In this document: in pieces, positions 43,870 through 55,040 of the stretch
How the letters are laid out: every line of letters begins with the position of its first letter
How positions within the stretch are numbered: the stretch's first letter is position 1
NCBI RefSeq assembly: GCF_003589595.1
Contig: NW_020654422.1
Coordinates: 13,987,544 to 14,051,543, forward strand
Length of the DNA stretch: 64,000 nucleotides
Reading direction: 5' to 3'
From: Hyposmocoma kahamanoa
Taxonomy: Eukaryota > Arthropoda > Insecta > Lepidoptera > Cosmopterigidae
Program-made: the position numbers and the translations under genes
Notes under the pieces: model-generated
The model's database searches: none
Seen by the model: the letters and a program-made list of their open reading frames with translations, nothing else
What the model was told of the DNA's origin: nothing

Positions 43870-44475
43870 ATGCGGTAAATGAATGTAAAAACACGTCAGA
43901 CAAACATAAAATAGGTACTAACATCACATTCCACAAGGAAGTAACGCGTTTCAACTTGTATTTTTACTAATATTTTTACTAATGTAAATATTCACTAAAA
44001 CTGAAAATTAATTTCGTTGCAACAAGATACGGAAATGTTGCGAAGTAACGGATTTTTTCTCCCCATTTTGCTATTCTGCATAGGCAATATCGCGACAGTT
44101 GCAGAATTTCTAGAAATGTACAGTAATGTAGCTATTTATGGAATATATTATTAGCCTTCATTAGTTTCATGTGAAAATCATTATTCTTGTCCATCATACA
44201 GGACTCATTTTTAAAAATTGTCTTGCCCAGACTTAAAACTTCGTAACTAAACTTATTTCAGGGAACTAACACTGACTAAAAAAGTCAGTTCTCCAAAGTC
44301 GTGTATAAACAACTTCCAGGTTCAGGGTCAGGTTCTTTATTGTTATCGTGTACTTTTTGTGTGTTTATCCACAGATAATATCAGTCTATTTATACATTCA
44401 AATTTTCATGAACCAAAGTCAAATTCCATAGTCACATTTAAACTCACTTTTAGGTTTTTGTTCATATATGAATTA
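43870..44475. mobile_element. Family I element, copy 2
   Basis: Nearly the same as 40,303-40,876 from AAAAACACGTCAGACAAACA to ATTTAAACTCACTTTTAGGT. It has a small extra ACTAATATTTTTACTAATGT-type insertion near 43,967. It lies in unrelated flanks, which helps to set the ends. The 110-codon open frame at 44,359-44,691 starts within it and is not convincing. Confidence 0.75.
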
Positions 44476-45540
44476 AATAAAAATTGGGTAGTATTTATTA
44501 GCTTAATGATGAGTTCGCAGGAGATAATTTCCCCACTTTTGAGGGAAATGTTATTACATGACATTTGTATATTTGTGCGCGTGCCGTCGAACGTAAATAC
44601 AAGTTTCTTACGTTTACATGAATATCATTTTTGCCTCACTTGTGACAGTTCATTTGATATGAAACTGTCATTCTATGCGTTATTATTCTAAGTTTGGAAC
44701 CCTATTTTGGAGTCGGCGAAAAGAAAAAAGTACTCGAAAATGGTGCAGAAATTCTATATCAAAAGTCATGATAATTTCAGCTTCTAAAGTTATTTCTTAG
44801 CCATTTAAGAGTTTATATAACAAATAGAGTGTACATAATTACGTACAATATGCACGAATATAAAAAAAATCAGGTTTACAATTTAGTGAACAAAATTCGC
44901 TTCGATTTGATATACTGCAGAATGTTTTTTGACACTTTTGTACCCGTATAGAAACAACTCTGAAGCATTATACAAAATTATAACGAAATTATGACCTTAA
45001 TTTATTTCAAATTGAAATGAAAATCATTAAGTTAAAATGAAATTGATACCTACACAGGTAGGCGGCATGTCACGAATACATGAATACTGAAATGATGAAT
45101 TCTCAAAAAGATAAGCAATGTAAAATTTAAAAATATATATAATGTCGCACCCAAATAACACTTCAAATGTAGAATTCGGATTATTGTTTATGTAATATGT
45201 TTTACTAAAGGATAAATCTTGGCTATAATATTTTATTTCTCGTTGTTTTTTTTTATTACTAGAGAAACGATTTACTAGCTATCTTAAAATCGCATTAACT
45301 AGTTCGATCACGTTTTCTTTGTTTAAAAATGTCACATTAATTTGACGACTCAAATGAAACAAAGTTACAGACAGGGTGGCACTGATGTCATTTGAATCCG
45401 TTAAATTTAATCAGATATATTATGACGTAGTCCTATGCCTTCATGGTCATTGGCAGGGTTACCATATGAACACAAAGTGTGAAGTTGATATTTGACGGTC
45501 AATGATTTATAAACGAGCGCGCATTGACTGACATTGACTT
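44476..45540. other. No recognisable feature
   Basis: AT-rich; nothing supportable. Confidence 0.4.
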
Positions 45541-45808
45541 TTTTTTATGATACGAAGTGACGGGACGAACAAATCATGCGCTTGGTGACAAACGACACGC
45601 CTGTACGTAGTACCTAAGAGACACTGCCATTATGCCCGTCACCCTAAGACATAAGTTAACAAGTCCCATGTGCCTGTAATTTCACCAGCTCCCTTAACCC
45701 TTTAGAACCGAAACACAGTGATGTTAACAGCACTACTTGGTGGCAGAAATAGGTAAGATGGTAAGGTACTTCCCAGGGCGAACTCTTTCACAAGGAGCTC
45801 TACTACAG
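45541..45808 (-). repeat. Family F, near full length
   Basis: Reverse-oriented: the T-run and ATGATACGAAGTGACGGGAC are the A-rich 3' end, then GACACGCCTGTACGTAG, CCCGTCACCCTAAGACATAA and CCTTTAGAACCGAAACACAG, to CTTTCACAAGGAGCTCTACT, the family 5' end. Confidence 0.8.
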
Positions 45809-46927
45809 TACTACGCTCCATGTGAATTTGTTGCGTGATATTTAAAATTCGTTTTAACCTGATACGTGCATACTTTCGAAGTAATTACTATGAAGAGTGT
45901 AATGGCCTATTATTACTCCACTAACGTTTCTTAATTAATTACTGACTAAATCAGTGATGAGGGCGTTTTCGTCTTACTGCTATATTCCGACATATATATG
46001 AAGATTTTCAGTCCGTGTCTGCTAGTCGATGGAGTGTATTGATATAAAATTTTATTGAATAATACTTGTGCTTACAAAATGTTAAAAAAATAATGTCATG
46101 CAAATGAAATGAAAAGAAAATACTACGACTAACGGCTTGACTCCGAAGCTCGTATTGTATTGATTTATATCTGATATTGACATTTCTTAAAATAATACCA
46201 CTCACATGTTTTACATCAACCAGTACATTATTTCTTAAAATTCTCGACATCATTGTATTTTAAACACATTCTACGCTTATTAGTTTTATTTATCAAGGTT
46301 TTATACTTTTGAAAAAGTAACCTCACTTCCGTTAGTATATTTCCGTTTACTATGTGTAATATTTGCCTAATGCAAATATTCTGTACAATACAATTGTATG
46401 TCAGAATTAAAATGTTATATATGACATAATTCTAAGCGTCATTTGTAATGTATTTCTTGTACGATCTTATAAAAAAAAGGGACGCACAATGAGAAACTAG
46501 TATGATAAATCAAAGATATTGACAAATAGAATCATTCTTATTCCCAAAGAGCAAAAGTACACAAAGCTGCAAACGAACAATGGACAACATGCAACTAAAT
46601 AGATAGGTTAACATTTTCACTAAGAAAATAGCAAGCCGTCTTACTATATATTCTCACACAATACTCTGCAAAATGTACCGCTTTGCCTCATCAAAGATCT
46701 TGAGAAAACTTTCAAATCGAATTTCCGTTCCCTGCTCTAGGTCAAAGGAGGTATTTCTATGTAAAATTTGTTTGTTGTCCGTTACTCTTGGCTGGTTATT
46801 TTCTACTTTTCATATCTTTTATAAAGGAAAAGGGCGTGAAGTGTTTGTTCGTTGGTATATTTAGTAAATGCTTCAATGTTTTGTTGTACGATATCTCATA
46901 ATCACAAAGGAACACAGATATAGAATT
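45809..46927. other. No recognisable feature
   Basis: AT-rich; short open frames only. Confidence 0.4.
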
Positions 46928-47152
46928 CTTAGGTTTTCGCGATTGTTACCCATACGAAATGAAACTAGTTTTTGCGGTTTATATATTTTTTATTATATAT
47001 ATGTATGTTTTTTCAAACAAAACCAACCTTTTAGGAGGTAGTCAGACATGGTGAACAGTAACCATGGGACTTGTAAAGGGCACGCGACGTTGGTTTCTTT
47101 GAAAAAACAAATATTCGCGATTTTGATCAGAAAAAATAGTTTCATGTCCTAC
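46928..47152 (+). mobile_element. Family G, hairpin form, diverged
   Basis: ATTCTTAGGTTTTCGCGATT to TTTTTCAAACAAAACCAACC, then GTAACCATGGGACTTGTAAA and the return arm ending AAATAGTTTCATGTCCTAC. The flanks AGGAACACAGATAT and AGGAACAAAGGTAT agree at 12 of 14 positions and may be the target duplication. Confidence 0.75.
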
Positions 47153-47572
47153 AGGAACAAAGGTATTTACATTGCATCACGTTGAGTAATTTTAAATTAG
47201 ATTCTATTTAACCGTGACTGTATCAGTTGTTGTTAGGTTTGTATTCACTACCTAATTTCATTGGCACTTTTTATTATTTAAATTTTCGAGTACTTATTTT
47301 ATTATTGCAATATCGTTATATCATGAATTACTTACTACTTAATAAAAGCAAAAAAGAAGATTAGATTCTCTATTTTCAGCACTCGGATAATTTCTGTGAA
47401 ACTGATACTACAGTTTAGTATCATTTTGACATTTTGTAACTAGATCACGTTGTTAATACATCAAACCTGCATCAAACCATATTTCAGTGTAAAGCATGAA
47501 TGTATTTTAAGGACAGAGCTTGGGCAAATTTCTTGATTTGACAAGATATAACCAAAAGGGTAATTCTTCGTA
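47153..47572. other. No recognisable feature
   Basis: AT-rich; nothing supportable. Confidence 0.4.
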
Positions 47573-47868
47573 AGCAGTAGAGCTCCTTGTGAAAGAGTTC
47601 GTCCAGGGAAGTAGTGCCACCATACCTATTTCTGCCGCCAAACAGTAATGTTAGCATTACTGTGTTCCAGTTTTGAAGGGTAAGGGTGCTGGTGAAATTA
47701 CACACACATGGGACTTGTTAACTTATGTCTCAGGGTGACGGGCGCAGTGCAGTGCCTCTCAGATCTTTGCGATTTGTAGCTTTGAGTGGCACTGCAACTG
47801 CTATGGACAAGCGTGTCGCTTACCACCAGACGTCCGACTTGTTCGTCCCGTCACTTGATATTTTAAAA
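47573..47868 (+). repeat. Family F, full length
   Basis: Starts GCAGTAGAGCTCCTTGTGAA and ends TTCGTCCCGTCACTTGATAT then TTTAAAAAG. All internal landmarks are in order: CTATTTCTGCCGCCAAACAG, GAAGGGTAAGGGTGCTGGTG, GGGACTTGTTAACTTATGTC. A good reference copy. Confidence 0.85.
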
Positions 47869-48081
47869 AGAAATTCAGTTGTCATTGAAAATAAATAACT
47901 GGAAATTTCTTTTAGATATTTTTGGTGATGGATTTAATTACTTTAGGTCTGTGAGGGAAAAATGCTCGCAGGGCTTTCGGGCTGCACTTAAGAGACTTAA
48001 TTATAAGTCATCCATGTGTGTGACCTCCGTAACCTCCAATCCATGGCAGTGACAGTTCCTACATTATTGTGTATAATTTAT
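47869..48081. other. No recognisable feature
   Basis: Short spacer without supported features. Confidence 0.3.
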
Positions 48082-48190
48082 CTGCCTCCGTGGCCGAATG
48101 ATTACCATGCTGCTCTGCCGTGCAAAAGTTCCGGGTTCGATTCCCGGGCCGCGAGTAATATTTGTATGGCTTACGTTTATTCCTTGCCTA
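48082..48190 (+). mobile_element. SINE A, 3'-truncated, joined to an H fragment
   Basis: Head CTGCCTCCGTGGCCGAATGA and B-box region GGGTTCGATTCCCGGGCC are good. The body stops after TATGGCTTACGTTTATTCC. Then CAGTCGAACATATAACCTCC and TCCTTTTTTAAGTTGGTT (48,191-48,233), an H end, follow directly. Confidence 0.7.
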
Positions 48191-48235
48191 TACAGTCGAA
48201 CATATAACCTCCTCCTTTTTTAAGTTGGTTAAAAA

Positions 48236-48370
48236 TAGGAAATGAAACTGTTTTTCCGGATTTAAATTGTGTTTATTTGTTTTTTCAAACAAACCTTTGT
48301 GGATTTAAATCCGGAATAACAGTTTCATTTCCTATGTGTAACAATCGCGAAAACCTAAGAACTCGATATG
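48236..48370 (-). mobile_element. Family G, hairpin form, short
   Basis: Minus-strand TCGAGTTCTTAGG end at 48,367. AATAGGAAATGAAACTGTTT and AACAGTTTCATTTCCTATGT are the hairpin arms. The central GGGCCC and CCATGG core is deleted. Confidence 0.75.
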
Positions 48371-48894
48371 GTTAAAAATAATTATGCTTTAAATTAATCC
48401 GCACAGTATTTTACCCTTTTTTACGATCTCAATCAAGGCAATCTAAACGTTCCGATGTAACAAAAAGCGCAAGACAAAACATGAAACCGTCAAACGGTAG
48501 AACATGCCTTTGAGGCGCTTTGACGACTGGCAGCGTGAAAATTATACTTTACTTGCGAGTTTGCAAAATCATATAAAGCACTGTACACGAAAGTATGTTG
48601 CCGATTGTTGCAAATTATGATACAAACACGTGAAATAAATTTGATATACTCCTGTCTAACAGATTAATGTACGACTGTTTTAGGGCTGGACCCAACTCGA
48701 CCGCATGTATAAGCATTGTATTTATACCAATTCAAACACATCAATAATAAAGGATGCGGTTGATATGCGTATTCCACTCCTAGAGCGTGAAACATAAACT
48801 TTTGACTTAATTTTACCAACATATCTCTTGGCTTAGATGTATGTATTCATCGTAATGAAAAAAGCATCAGTAACGCTGATTTAGATATCGAGCT
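48371..48894. other. No recognisable feature
   Basis: AT-rich; nothing supportable. Confidence 0.4.
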
Positions 48895-50082
48895 ATTTTT
48901 TTTATGTAAAGAAGAAAGCAAACGAGCAGACGAGCCTTTTGATAGGAAGTGGTCATCGTCGCCCATGGACATTTTTGTAATATCAGATGAGCTGCTTATG
49001 CGTTGCCAGCCTTTGAGAGCCCTGTAAAGACGCTTTTTGAAGAACCTCATGTCATAGTGCAAAGGAAATACTTCAAGAGGAAGATCATTTCACCTTACAG
49101 GTTCGAGGACGAAACGAACGAGATGCCCGCGTGGTCTTACAATGCCAGGTACCTAAGATGTGGGGATGGACTCTAGTCCTTTGGCAGGAGGTGCGATGGT
49201 AAAAACAAGAATGTGGCACCAGTTCGAATAGTTCCTCAGAGCAGTCCCCATTTTAAAGACGGTAGAACACACACGGAGAGTCAACGTCTCTAAGGGGCTC
49301 CATACCGTCTGTGAGTTTGGGATCATCGATAATACGAACAGCCCTAGGTTGGATCGAGTCACGTGGAATAAGCTGGTATTTGGGAGCTCCTGCCCAGAGA
49401 TGCAATACTCCATATGGGGCCGTATTTGTGTTTTTTATAACAAAAGTCGGTGACCTGGAGAGAAATACTGCTTTGCTCTATTGGGCACTCCGAGCTTTTT
49501 TGAAGCCAGTGTGGCTTTGCTTTCCAAATGACTCCGAAACTGGACTTCGTTCATTATGTCGACTCCAAGTATCCCAATACTCTTAGATACGGTAAGCGTA
49601 GAGTTCTGGAACTTTGGCGCTATTACGAATGGGAATGTTTTAGCGGTAAAAGCGCACACTTATGTTTTAGCGGGGTTAAATTTTACTAGATTCTGGCTGC
49701 CCTATTCTGAGGCCTGCTCCAAAGAAGTCTCAATTTTAGATAAAAGTTGCAGTCTGTTTTATTCCAATTGCGGGCATATTTGTGCGACCTGTGTAATAGG
49801 CATCACCGGTACTGTCATCTGCTTAGCAATGAATGTTACTAGTTAATAACATATCATTCATATGCAGGATGAACAAGGCAGGTGATAGCAAAGATCCTTG
49901 TGGAACACGTTCGAACGGCGTTGATGAATATGGTGTCCGACAGTTGACAGCGACTTTTATGCTCCGCTCAGACAGGAAGCTGGTGATTCAAGTACATAGC
50001 CCTTTTGGAAGCCCGTAAAATGGTAGCTTCGATAGAAGTGCCTTGTGCCAGACCCGATCAAAAGCCTTAGCGATGTCTATTT
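48895..50082 (-). pseudogene. 5'-truncated older copy of the 21.5-kb LINE family
   Basis: On the minus strand it starts within reverse transcriptase motif A (DIAKAFDRVW equivalent near 50,080). It then parallels residues of the 22,164-25,127 protein to the end: FVIAPKFQNSTLTVSKSIGI, LGVDIMNEVQFRSHLESKAT, MEYCISG and the C-terminal SMGDDDH. It ends in an oligo(A) at 48,896-48,903. Several frameshifts and stops are present. This is a typical dead-on-arrival copy from incomplete reverse transcription. Confidence 0.85.
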
Positions 50083-50404
50083 ATAGACTTACAAACATAA
50101 AAATGTACAACATCAGTCCGAAAACCTACGCTTTGTAAATATCTATCAGTTTCGACATATTGAAGATTCATTTTAGCCTTTGCATGCTCGATCACACGAC
50201 AAACTACCTATCTTCAAATTAACTATTTATTCCGTGAAATTGTGAATTGGACTTTGCGTGTTGACCCGAAAATTGTTCACCTAAATTTACTTTGATGCGT
50301 AGCGGTCATAAAATAAAGGGATTTTCACGTAATGATGTAACGTGACCTGTTATACTGTATATGTATGTATACAGATTTTTAACTCAGCCATTGTAAACAC
50401 TTTT
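50083..50404. other. No recognisable feature
   Basis: AT-rich spacer. Confidence 0.4.
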
Positions 50405-50695
50405 TAATAGCAGTTAGAGCTCCTAGTGAAAGACTTCCTTCAGGAAAGTGTTGCCACATTACCTATTTCTGCCACCAAACAGTAATGTGAGCATTACTGT
50501 ATTCTGGTTGTGAAGGGTAAGGGTGCTATTGAAAATTATAGGCATACGGGACTTGTCAACTTATGTCTCAGTGTGACAAGCGCAGTGGCAGTGCCTATCA
50601 GATCTTACTATTTAAAACTCTGAGTGGCATTGCAATTGCTATAGACAAGCGTGTCGCTTACCACTAGGTGCACAACTTGTTCGTCCGTCATAGCT
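50405..50695 (+). repeat. Family F, near full length
   Basis: AGCAGTTAGAGCTCCTAGTG start, GAAGGGTAAGGGTGCTATTG middle, CAACTTGTTCGTCCGTCAT end. Diverged and without a clear A tail. Confidence 0.8.
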
Positions 50696-51262
50696 AGCTA
50701 AGGCGGCGCAGTTGTCGATATATCCAATTATAGTTTGAAAGATTGTCATATTAGACTTTTCTAGCATTCTCACATCCTTTAATGGGAGAATGCTTTATAA
50801 ACAAGCGCGTGTGAAAAAGAAATGCTTTATGGTGTTACTAACTTGAAAACTAAACAGCCATCGCGCTCTTTCTGCCAATTTGCAATTAAAAAGTTCCGTT
50901 TTAGTGTGATTTGTATTTTAAATTTTGGAATAATTAATGTGACAAGTGAACAAACGAGTTAACTGCAATCATCGAACGTTATTATTTATTCACCAACTTG
51001 ACGAATTGATAATTGAAAGTGTCTCCAGTAACAAATATCTGGGATTCTCCATGATATAATTATAAAACAAACTATTTATATTTCGAGAGCACCTTTCACC
51101 GATTAGACTAGAGCAACAAAGTGTACGCCATCGATACGACAAAAAGAACTATTTTTTTATTGTTTTTTTTTTTTGTTAGTAAATGAACTTTAATTGCTCT
51201 ATGAAATAAAATATATTTAACGTAAACTATATTTACATTAAGTCGATACTTTTAATACTTTT
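50696..51262. other. No recognisable feature
   Basis: AT-rich; nothing supportable. Confidence 0.4.
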
Positions 51263-51565
51263 TTATTTTTTTGTAACATTAAGTGACTGGATGAATAGTC
51301 GTACGCCTAGTGGTAAGCGACACGCCTGTCCATAACAGTTGCACTACCGCTCAGAGCTTTAAATCGCTAAGATCTCAGAGGCACTGCCACAGCACCCGTC
51401 ACTCTGAGACTTAAGATGGATCTTGTCATCTTGTGCGCCTAATTTCACCAGCACCTTCAAAACTGGAACGCTGTAATGCTCAAATTACTGTCCGGCGGCA
51501 GAAATACGTACAATGGCAGCATTTCCCTAGACGAACTCTTTCACAAGAAGCTCTACTGCTACTGA
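51263..51565 (-). repeat. Family F, near full length
   Basis: Reverse-oriented with T-rich end, then AAGTGACTGGATGAATAGTC, GGTAAGCGACACGCCTGTCC, CCCGTCACTCTGAGACTTAA, CTCTTTCACAAGAAGCTCTA. Confidence 0.8.
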
Positions 51566-52065
51566 AGTGCTACTACTTAAAACAATTCAATATAGCAATG
51601 ATTATGCGTACGTTTTTATTGTATTGTGTTATTATTCAATATTTTATGTGCGCGTACATATCACAATATTAGTGCAAGTGTGAAACAAGTTGCTTTACTA
51701 ATGTAATTAATTATACAGTGAACAATGTCCCGGGAGTCTTATGGCTCAATTCGTTTTGCCTCCTCCGCACTCGATCAACACGAGTTAGGTCATGTTACTT
51801 AGTAAAGTTGTAAGTTCAAAATAATATAGCGCTACTGTGGCGGACTAAATAAAAAGTTTCAGATATTATTTTATTATACAATGTTTGTTTTCTACAATAA
51901 AAAAGTATTGTATAAAACAAGTATTATACAATAAAACAAAGCATCGTGTGATAAGTAAAAAATACACGCTTATTTTAAACAATACACGAGTAATATGTGT
52001 TCTAATATCTTCGGGGATAACTACATAGGGCTGTAGAATACAGTTTGTTTCATCTGACTGTCACT
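51566..52065. other. No recognisable feature
   Basis: AT-rich, with locally repeated TACAATAAAA motifs around 51,890-51,940. Confidence 0.35.
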
Positions 52066-52600
52066 TGTTTTTACATTGTGGCGTCATTTTAATAAAACTG
52101 GACACGTAGCGACTGTTGCTTTGGAGAATCGTTGTAACGTGAATAGTGATTGGTACACGACCATTTGTTTGCCGGAAGTTATTGACAAGCTCCGTAAAAA
52201 TAACCGTGAACGCCGTATCATCTTGCACCAAGATAATGCCAGTTCTCGCACGGCCAGACAGACAAATGAATTTTTGAAAGTGAACAACGTAGACCTTATG
52301 AGCCATCCCGCGTACAGTCCTGACCTGGCACCTTGTGACTTTTATTTAATTCCAAAAAATTAAGAACCAGTTACGCGGTCCACGATTTTCATCACCTGAG
52401 GAGGCTGTTGAAGAGTATGAAAAATATGTTTCAGAAATTGTCATGCAGGAGTGGCATAAATGTTTTCAAAATTGGTTCATTCGTATGAAAAAGTGCATTA
52501 ACGCTAACGAAGAATATTTTGAGAAACAATAAATTCATGTCTGACCATTTATAGTGTTTTTTTCTTATTCATTCCGAAAACTTATAGTGCGCCCAACGTA
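52066..52600 (+). pseudogene. Second mariner: C-terminal transposase relic with 3' end
   Basis: Only the last part of the transposase remains. NKTGHVATVALENR leads to WYTTICLPEVIDKLR and HQDNASSRTARQTNEFLK (second catalytic D). Exactly 34 residues later comes the D of SPDLAPCDF. A frameshift at the AAAAAATTAAG run (about 52,357) moves the rest, KNQLRGPRFSSPEEAVEEYE to INANEEYFEKQ, into another frame. A further small deletion near 52,090 breaks the N-terminal side. A possible right terminal repeat ends CTTATAGTGCGCCCA at about 52,597. No matching left end was found. It is a different mariner lineage from the 9.3-kb element. Confidence 0.85.
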
Positions 52601-52784
52601 GCATTGGATTATACGTTTCCATTTCGATAAATTAGTGGCCAAATCAAATACGTGTAAGTGTCGTACCAACCAAATTATTGTTATCAGTCCGTAAACAACG
52701 CGCCTTACCAATTGTACATACGCGGCTTTGCAGTATTCTCGGCGATATGTTAATGGTTGCTTATACTTAATAGAATAATTAAAA

Positions 52785-53033
52785 ATATAGATCATCATCA
52801 ACCCTTCTATACGTCCTACCGCTGGGCACGGGTCTCCTCTCAGCCGAGCGTTTTTAGGCCATAGTCCGCCACGCTGGCCCAATGCGGGTTGGGGACTTCA
52901 CACGTTTTCCGAGGGTTGTGAACCTTCTTCGACGTTCAGGTTTCATCACGATGTTTTCGTTCACCGAAATTCGATCCCACGACTCTCTGCTTGAGAGGCA
53001 GTAGGTCAAACCATTAGGCTACCACGGCTTCAA
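52785..53033 (-). mobile_element. SINE E, full length
   Basis: Minus strand: tRNA-like head GAAGCCGTGGTAGCCTAATG with B-box region GTGGGATCGAATTTCGG, body AACATCGTGATGAAACCTGA, GTGAAGTCCCCAACCCGCAT and GGCCTAAAAACGCTCGGCTG, to GCCCAGCGGTAGGACGTATA and TTGATGATGAT. This copy shows the full tRNA-to-tail order that the 39.8-kb copy lacks. Confidence 0.85.
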
Positions 53034-53862
53034 AAATATAGATAAACATATAAAATAAATAAAAATCGAGCTATGATAGTTCTACTGTAAGCAGTTAAGG
53101 AATTGGGTAGTCTGTAGACTGTCCTTCTTGCTTCGGGTCAGTTACCATTACAAAAGTTTTCGAATTTCTATGGTATACCAAATTTCAACTCGATTGGACA
53201 AGGGGAATTAAAATAAATATCCACTTTATGACTTAAATCCAGACACTGGGAAAAGATCTGACAATCTTTGAACAGCTCAAACCTAACTAAGAACTATCAC
53301 GATTAAATTTGCCTTCAACAGATAGATACAAATGAGGCATCTCACTTTAAAATAATAAATGCATATTATGTAAACAGTTTTTGTCCAATTCCTTCTAAAA
53401 ATATGAAAACAATAGTATATCTATTTTTTCCAATGCATAAGAAGGGAATTAAATAATTGTTATAACAAATCGCCCTATATAATAAAATAGTCCTAACAGA
53501 AAACCTAACGGTAACCTTGGGTATTTTACACTTTATATATTTACTTACTGACTATACTACAAGTTACTTATTTACCTTACTACACTTTACTTATTAACAT
53601 TCTTACCTTTTTACCCTTTACGTATTTACTTATGTACCTATACATTACGTATTCGCTCACTTATCTTTTTTAATTATACTATTTAGGAAAATTTATAGTC
53701 TAACTAAACAACTTTATTACTTAAGTATGGGTCATCAACTGCCATTTACAAATTTTACTTTTACCAAATAAATTAAAGTGCATTAAAAGTCAAAGAAAAA
53801 ATGATAAAAACACAATTATATAAAAACTACTGACTAATTAAACAAATAATGAGAAAAAAAAT
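53034..53862. other. Degenerate TTTACTTATTTACC-like repeats
   Basis: From 53,530 to 53,660, and again at 54,050-54,110, the sequence is built from loosely repeated TTACTTATTTACC units. Nothing else is supported. Confidence 0.45.
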
Positions 53863-53975
53863 GGTGCCATGGACACACACATAGACAAATTAACTTATTT
53901 CTCAAGTCCCGAAAAACGAACCCGGGATTTCGGTGTGGCAGTCCAGTATGGTAACCTTTCTGCCACGAAGGCAGT
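53863..53975 (-). mobile_element. SINE A, internally deleted
   Basis: Minus strand: head ACTGCCTTCGTGGCAGAAAG, B-box region GGGTTCGTTTTTCGGG, then GAGAAATAAGTTAATTTGTC and TATGTGTGTCCATGGCACC. The middle of the element is missing. Confidence 0.7.
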
Positions 53976-54840
53976 TATATGCTTGTACAGAACAAATCAA
54001 ATTCAGAGTAATTTTTTGATGTATCATTAAAAAGTCTTAATTCACTTTACTGGTTTACTTATTTACCCTATTAAACATTACTTTTTTTACTTACTTACCT
54101 TATTACACTTTATTTTAAGTAAATCGGCCGAACAGGCACCAACAGTAAAAAACAAATGAAATAATAAAGCAGGAGACATTGCTGTATTCAGTTGAAATTG
54201 CGGTAACAATATTTACTGCCAAAAAGGTCAAAGTAGTAAAAGCACATGAAATCATCAAGCCTCTATATTTCGGCACAAAGAAAAAATTTATCGTCATCGT
54301 TTTCGATAATAGATTGTAGCAAAATTTAGGCTCCCTTTGATGATGACATAAATTGGTAAAAGGCTCCTATTAGGGAATAGGAAATAGGCATAACTTATGA
54401 AGGTATATTCCGGAGACTTAGACCCTTTTTCAAGGGTGAACATGATTTAGAAAATCAATACCTCTACCAAGAGATTACAGCGTCGGTTGAGGCTAATGAT
54501 ACATAGTAGTAGTTCTTGTTACAACTGATACAAATACATGTACTAAATTATTAACTAACCTACGCTATCGCCGTGACTTTTGCTATTTTAAACTCATGGT
54601 AGTGGTACTGAATTATCTTTTTCAAATATTCGATTGTTTATTCATCGTAACCTGATTTCATTAAAAGTTAGAAATATTCAAGGGATAAAAGCTAATAATT
54701 TTGTTTTCATATCCAAATCCTTTATTTGTTATCACTATAAAAAATTAATTGAGCAACTATATTTTTTAAGAAATTGGAGCAGAATTTTTGACACATTAGT
54801 AAAATACATCTTTTCAGTATATATAGATATAGATATATTA
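53976..54840. other. No recognisable feature
   Basis: AT-rich; nothing supportable beyond the simple repeat noted at 54,050-54,110. Confidence 0.4.
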
Positions 54841-54845
54841 ACTTC

Positions 54846-55040
54846 GATGATCTCGCTGGCCCAATGGTTTGCATTGTGGGCACTGAATGAGGAAGTTCGA
54901 TTCCCGTGGAACCAATTTGGAAAATGAATCCAGTACATTCCGTTGCTCTAGTACTCACAGTATAGAGATTTCCCTAGAGTGAGACCTGGTAATTGAAGTG
55001 GTTGTCTGGCACGTCATCAATGTAATAATAATCAATCATT
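54846..55040 (+). mobile_element. tRNA-derived SINE, family D
   Basis: Plus strand: head GATCTCGCTGGCCCAATGGT and B-box region GAAGTTCGATTCCCGTGG, body AATTTGGAAAATGAATCC and CCGTTGCTCTAGTACTCACA, tail GGTAATTGAAGTGGTTGTCT, end in ATAATAATCAAT. The overlapping 97-, 78- and 67-codon frames are shadows. Confidence 0.75.

Noticed and set aside
44359..44691. 110-codon open frame
   Set aside because: Starts inside repeat I and runs into AT-rich DNA with no conserved motif.
48847..50018. Several small plus-strand frames at 49,311-50,018
   Set aside because: They are antisense shadows of the minus-strand LINE relic.
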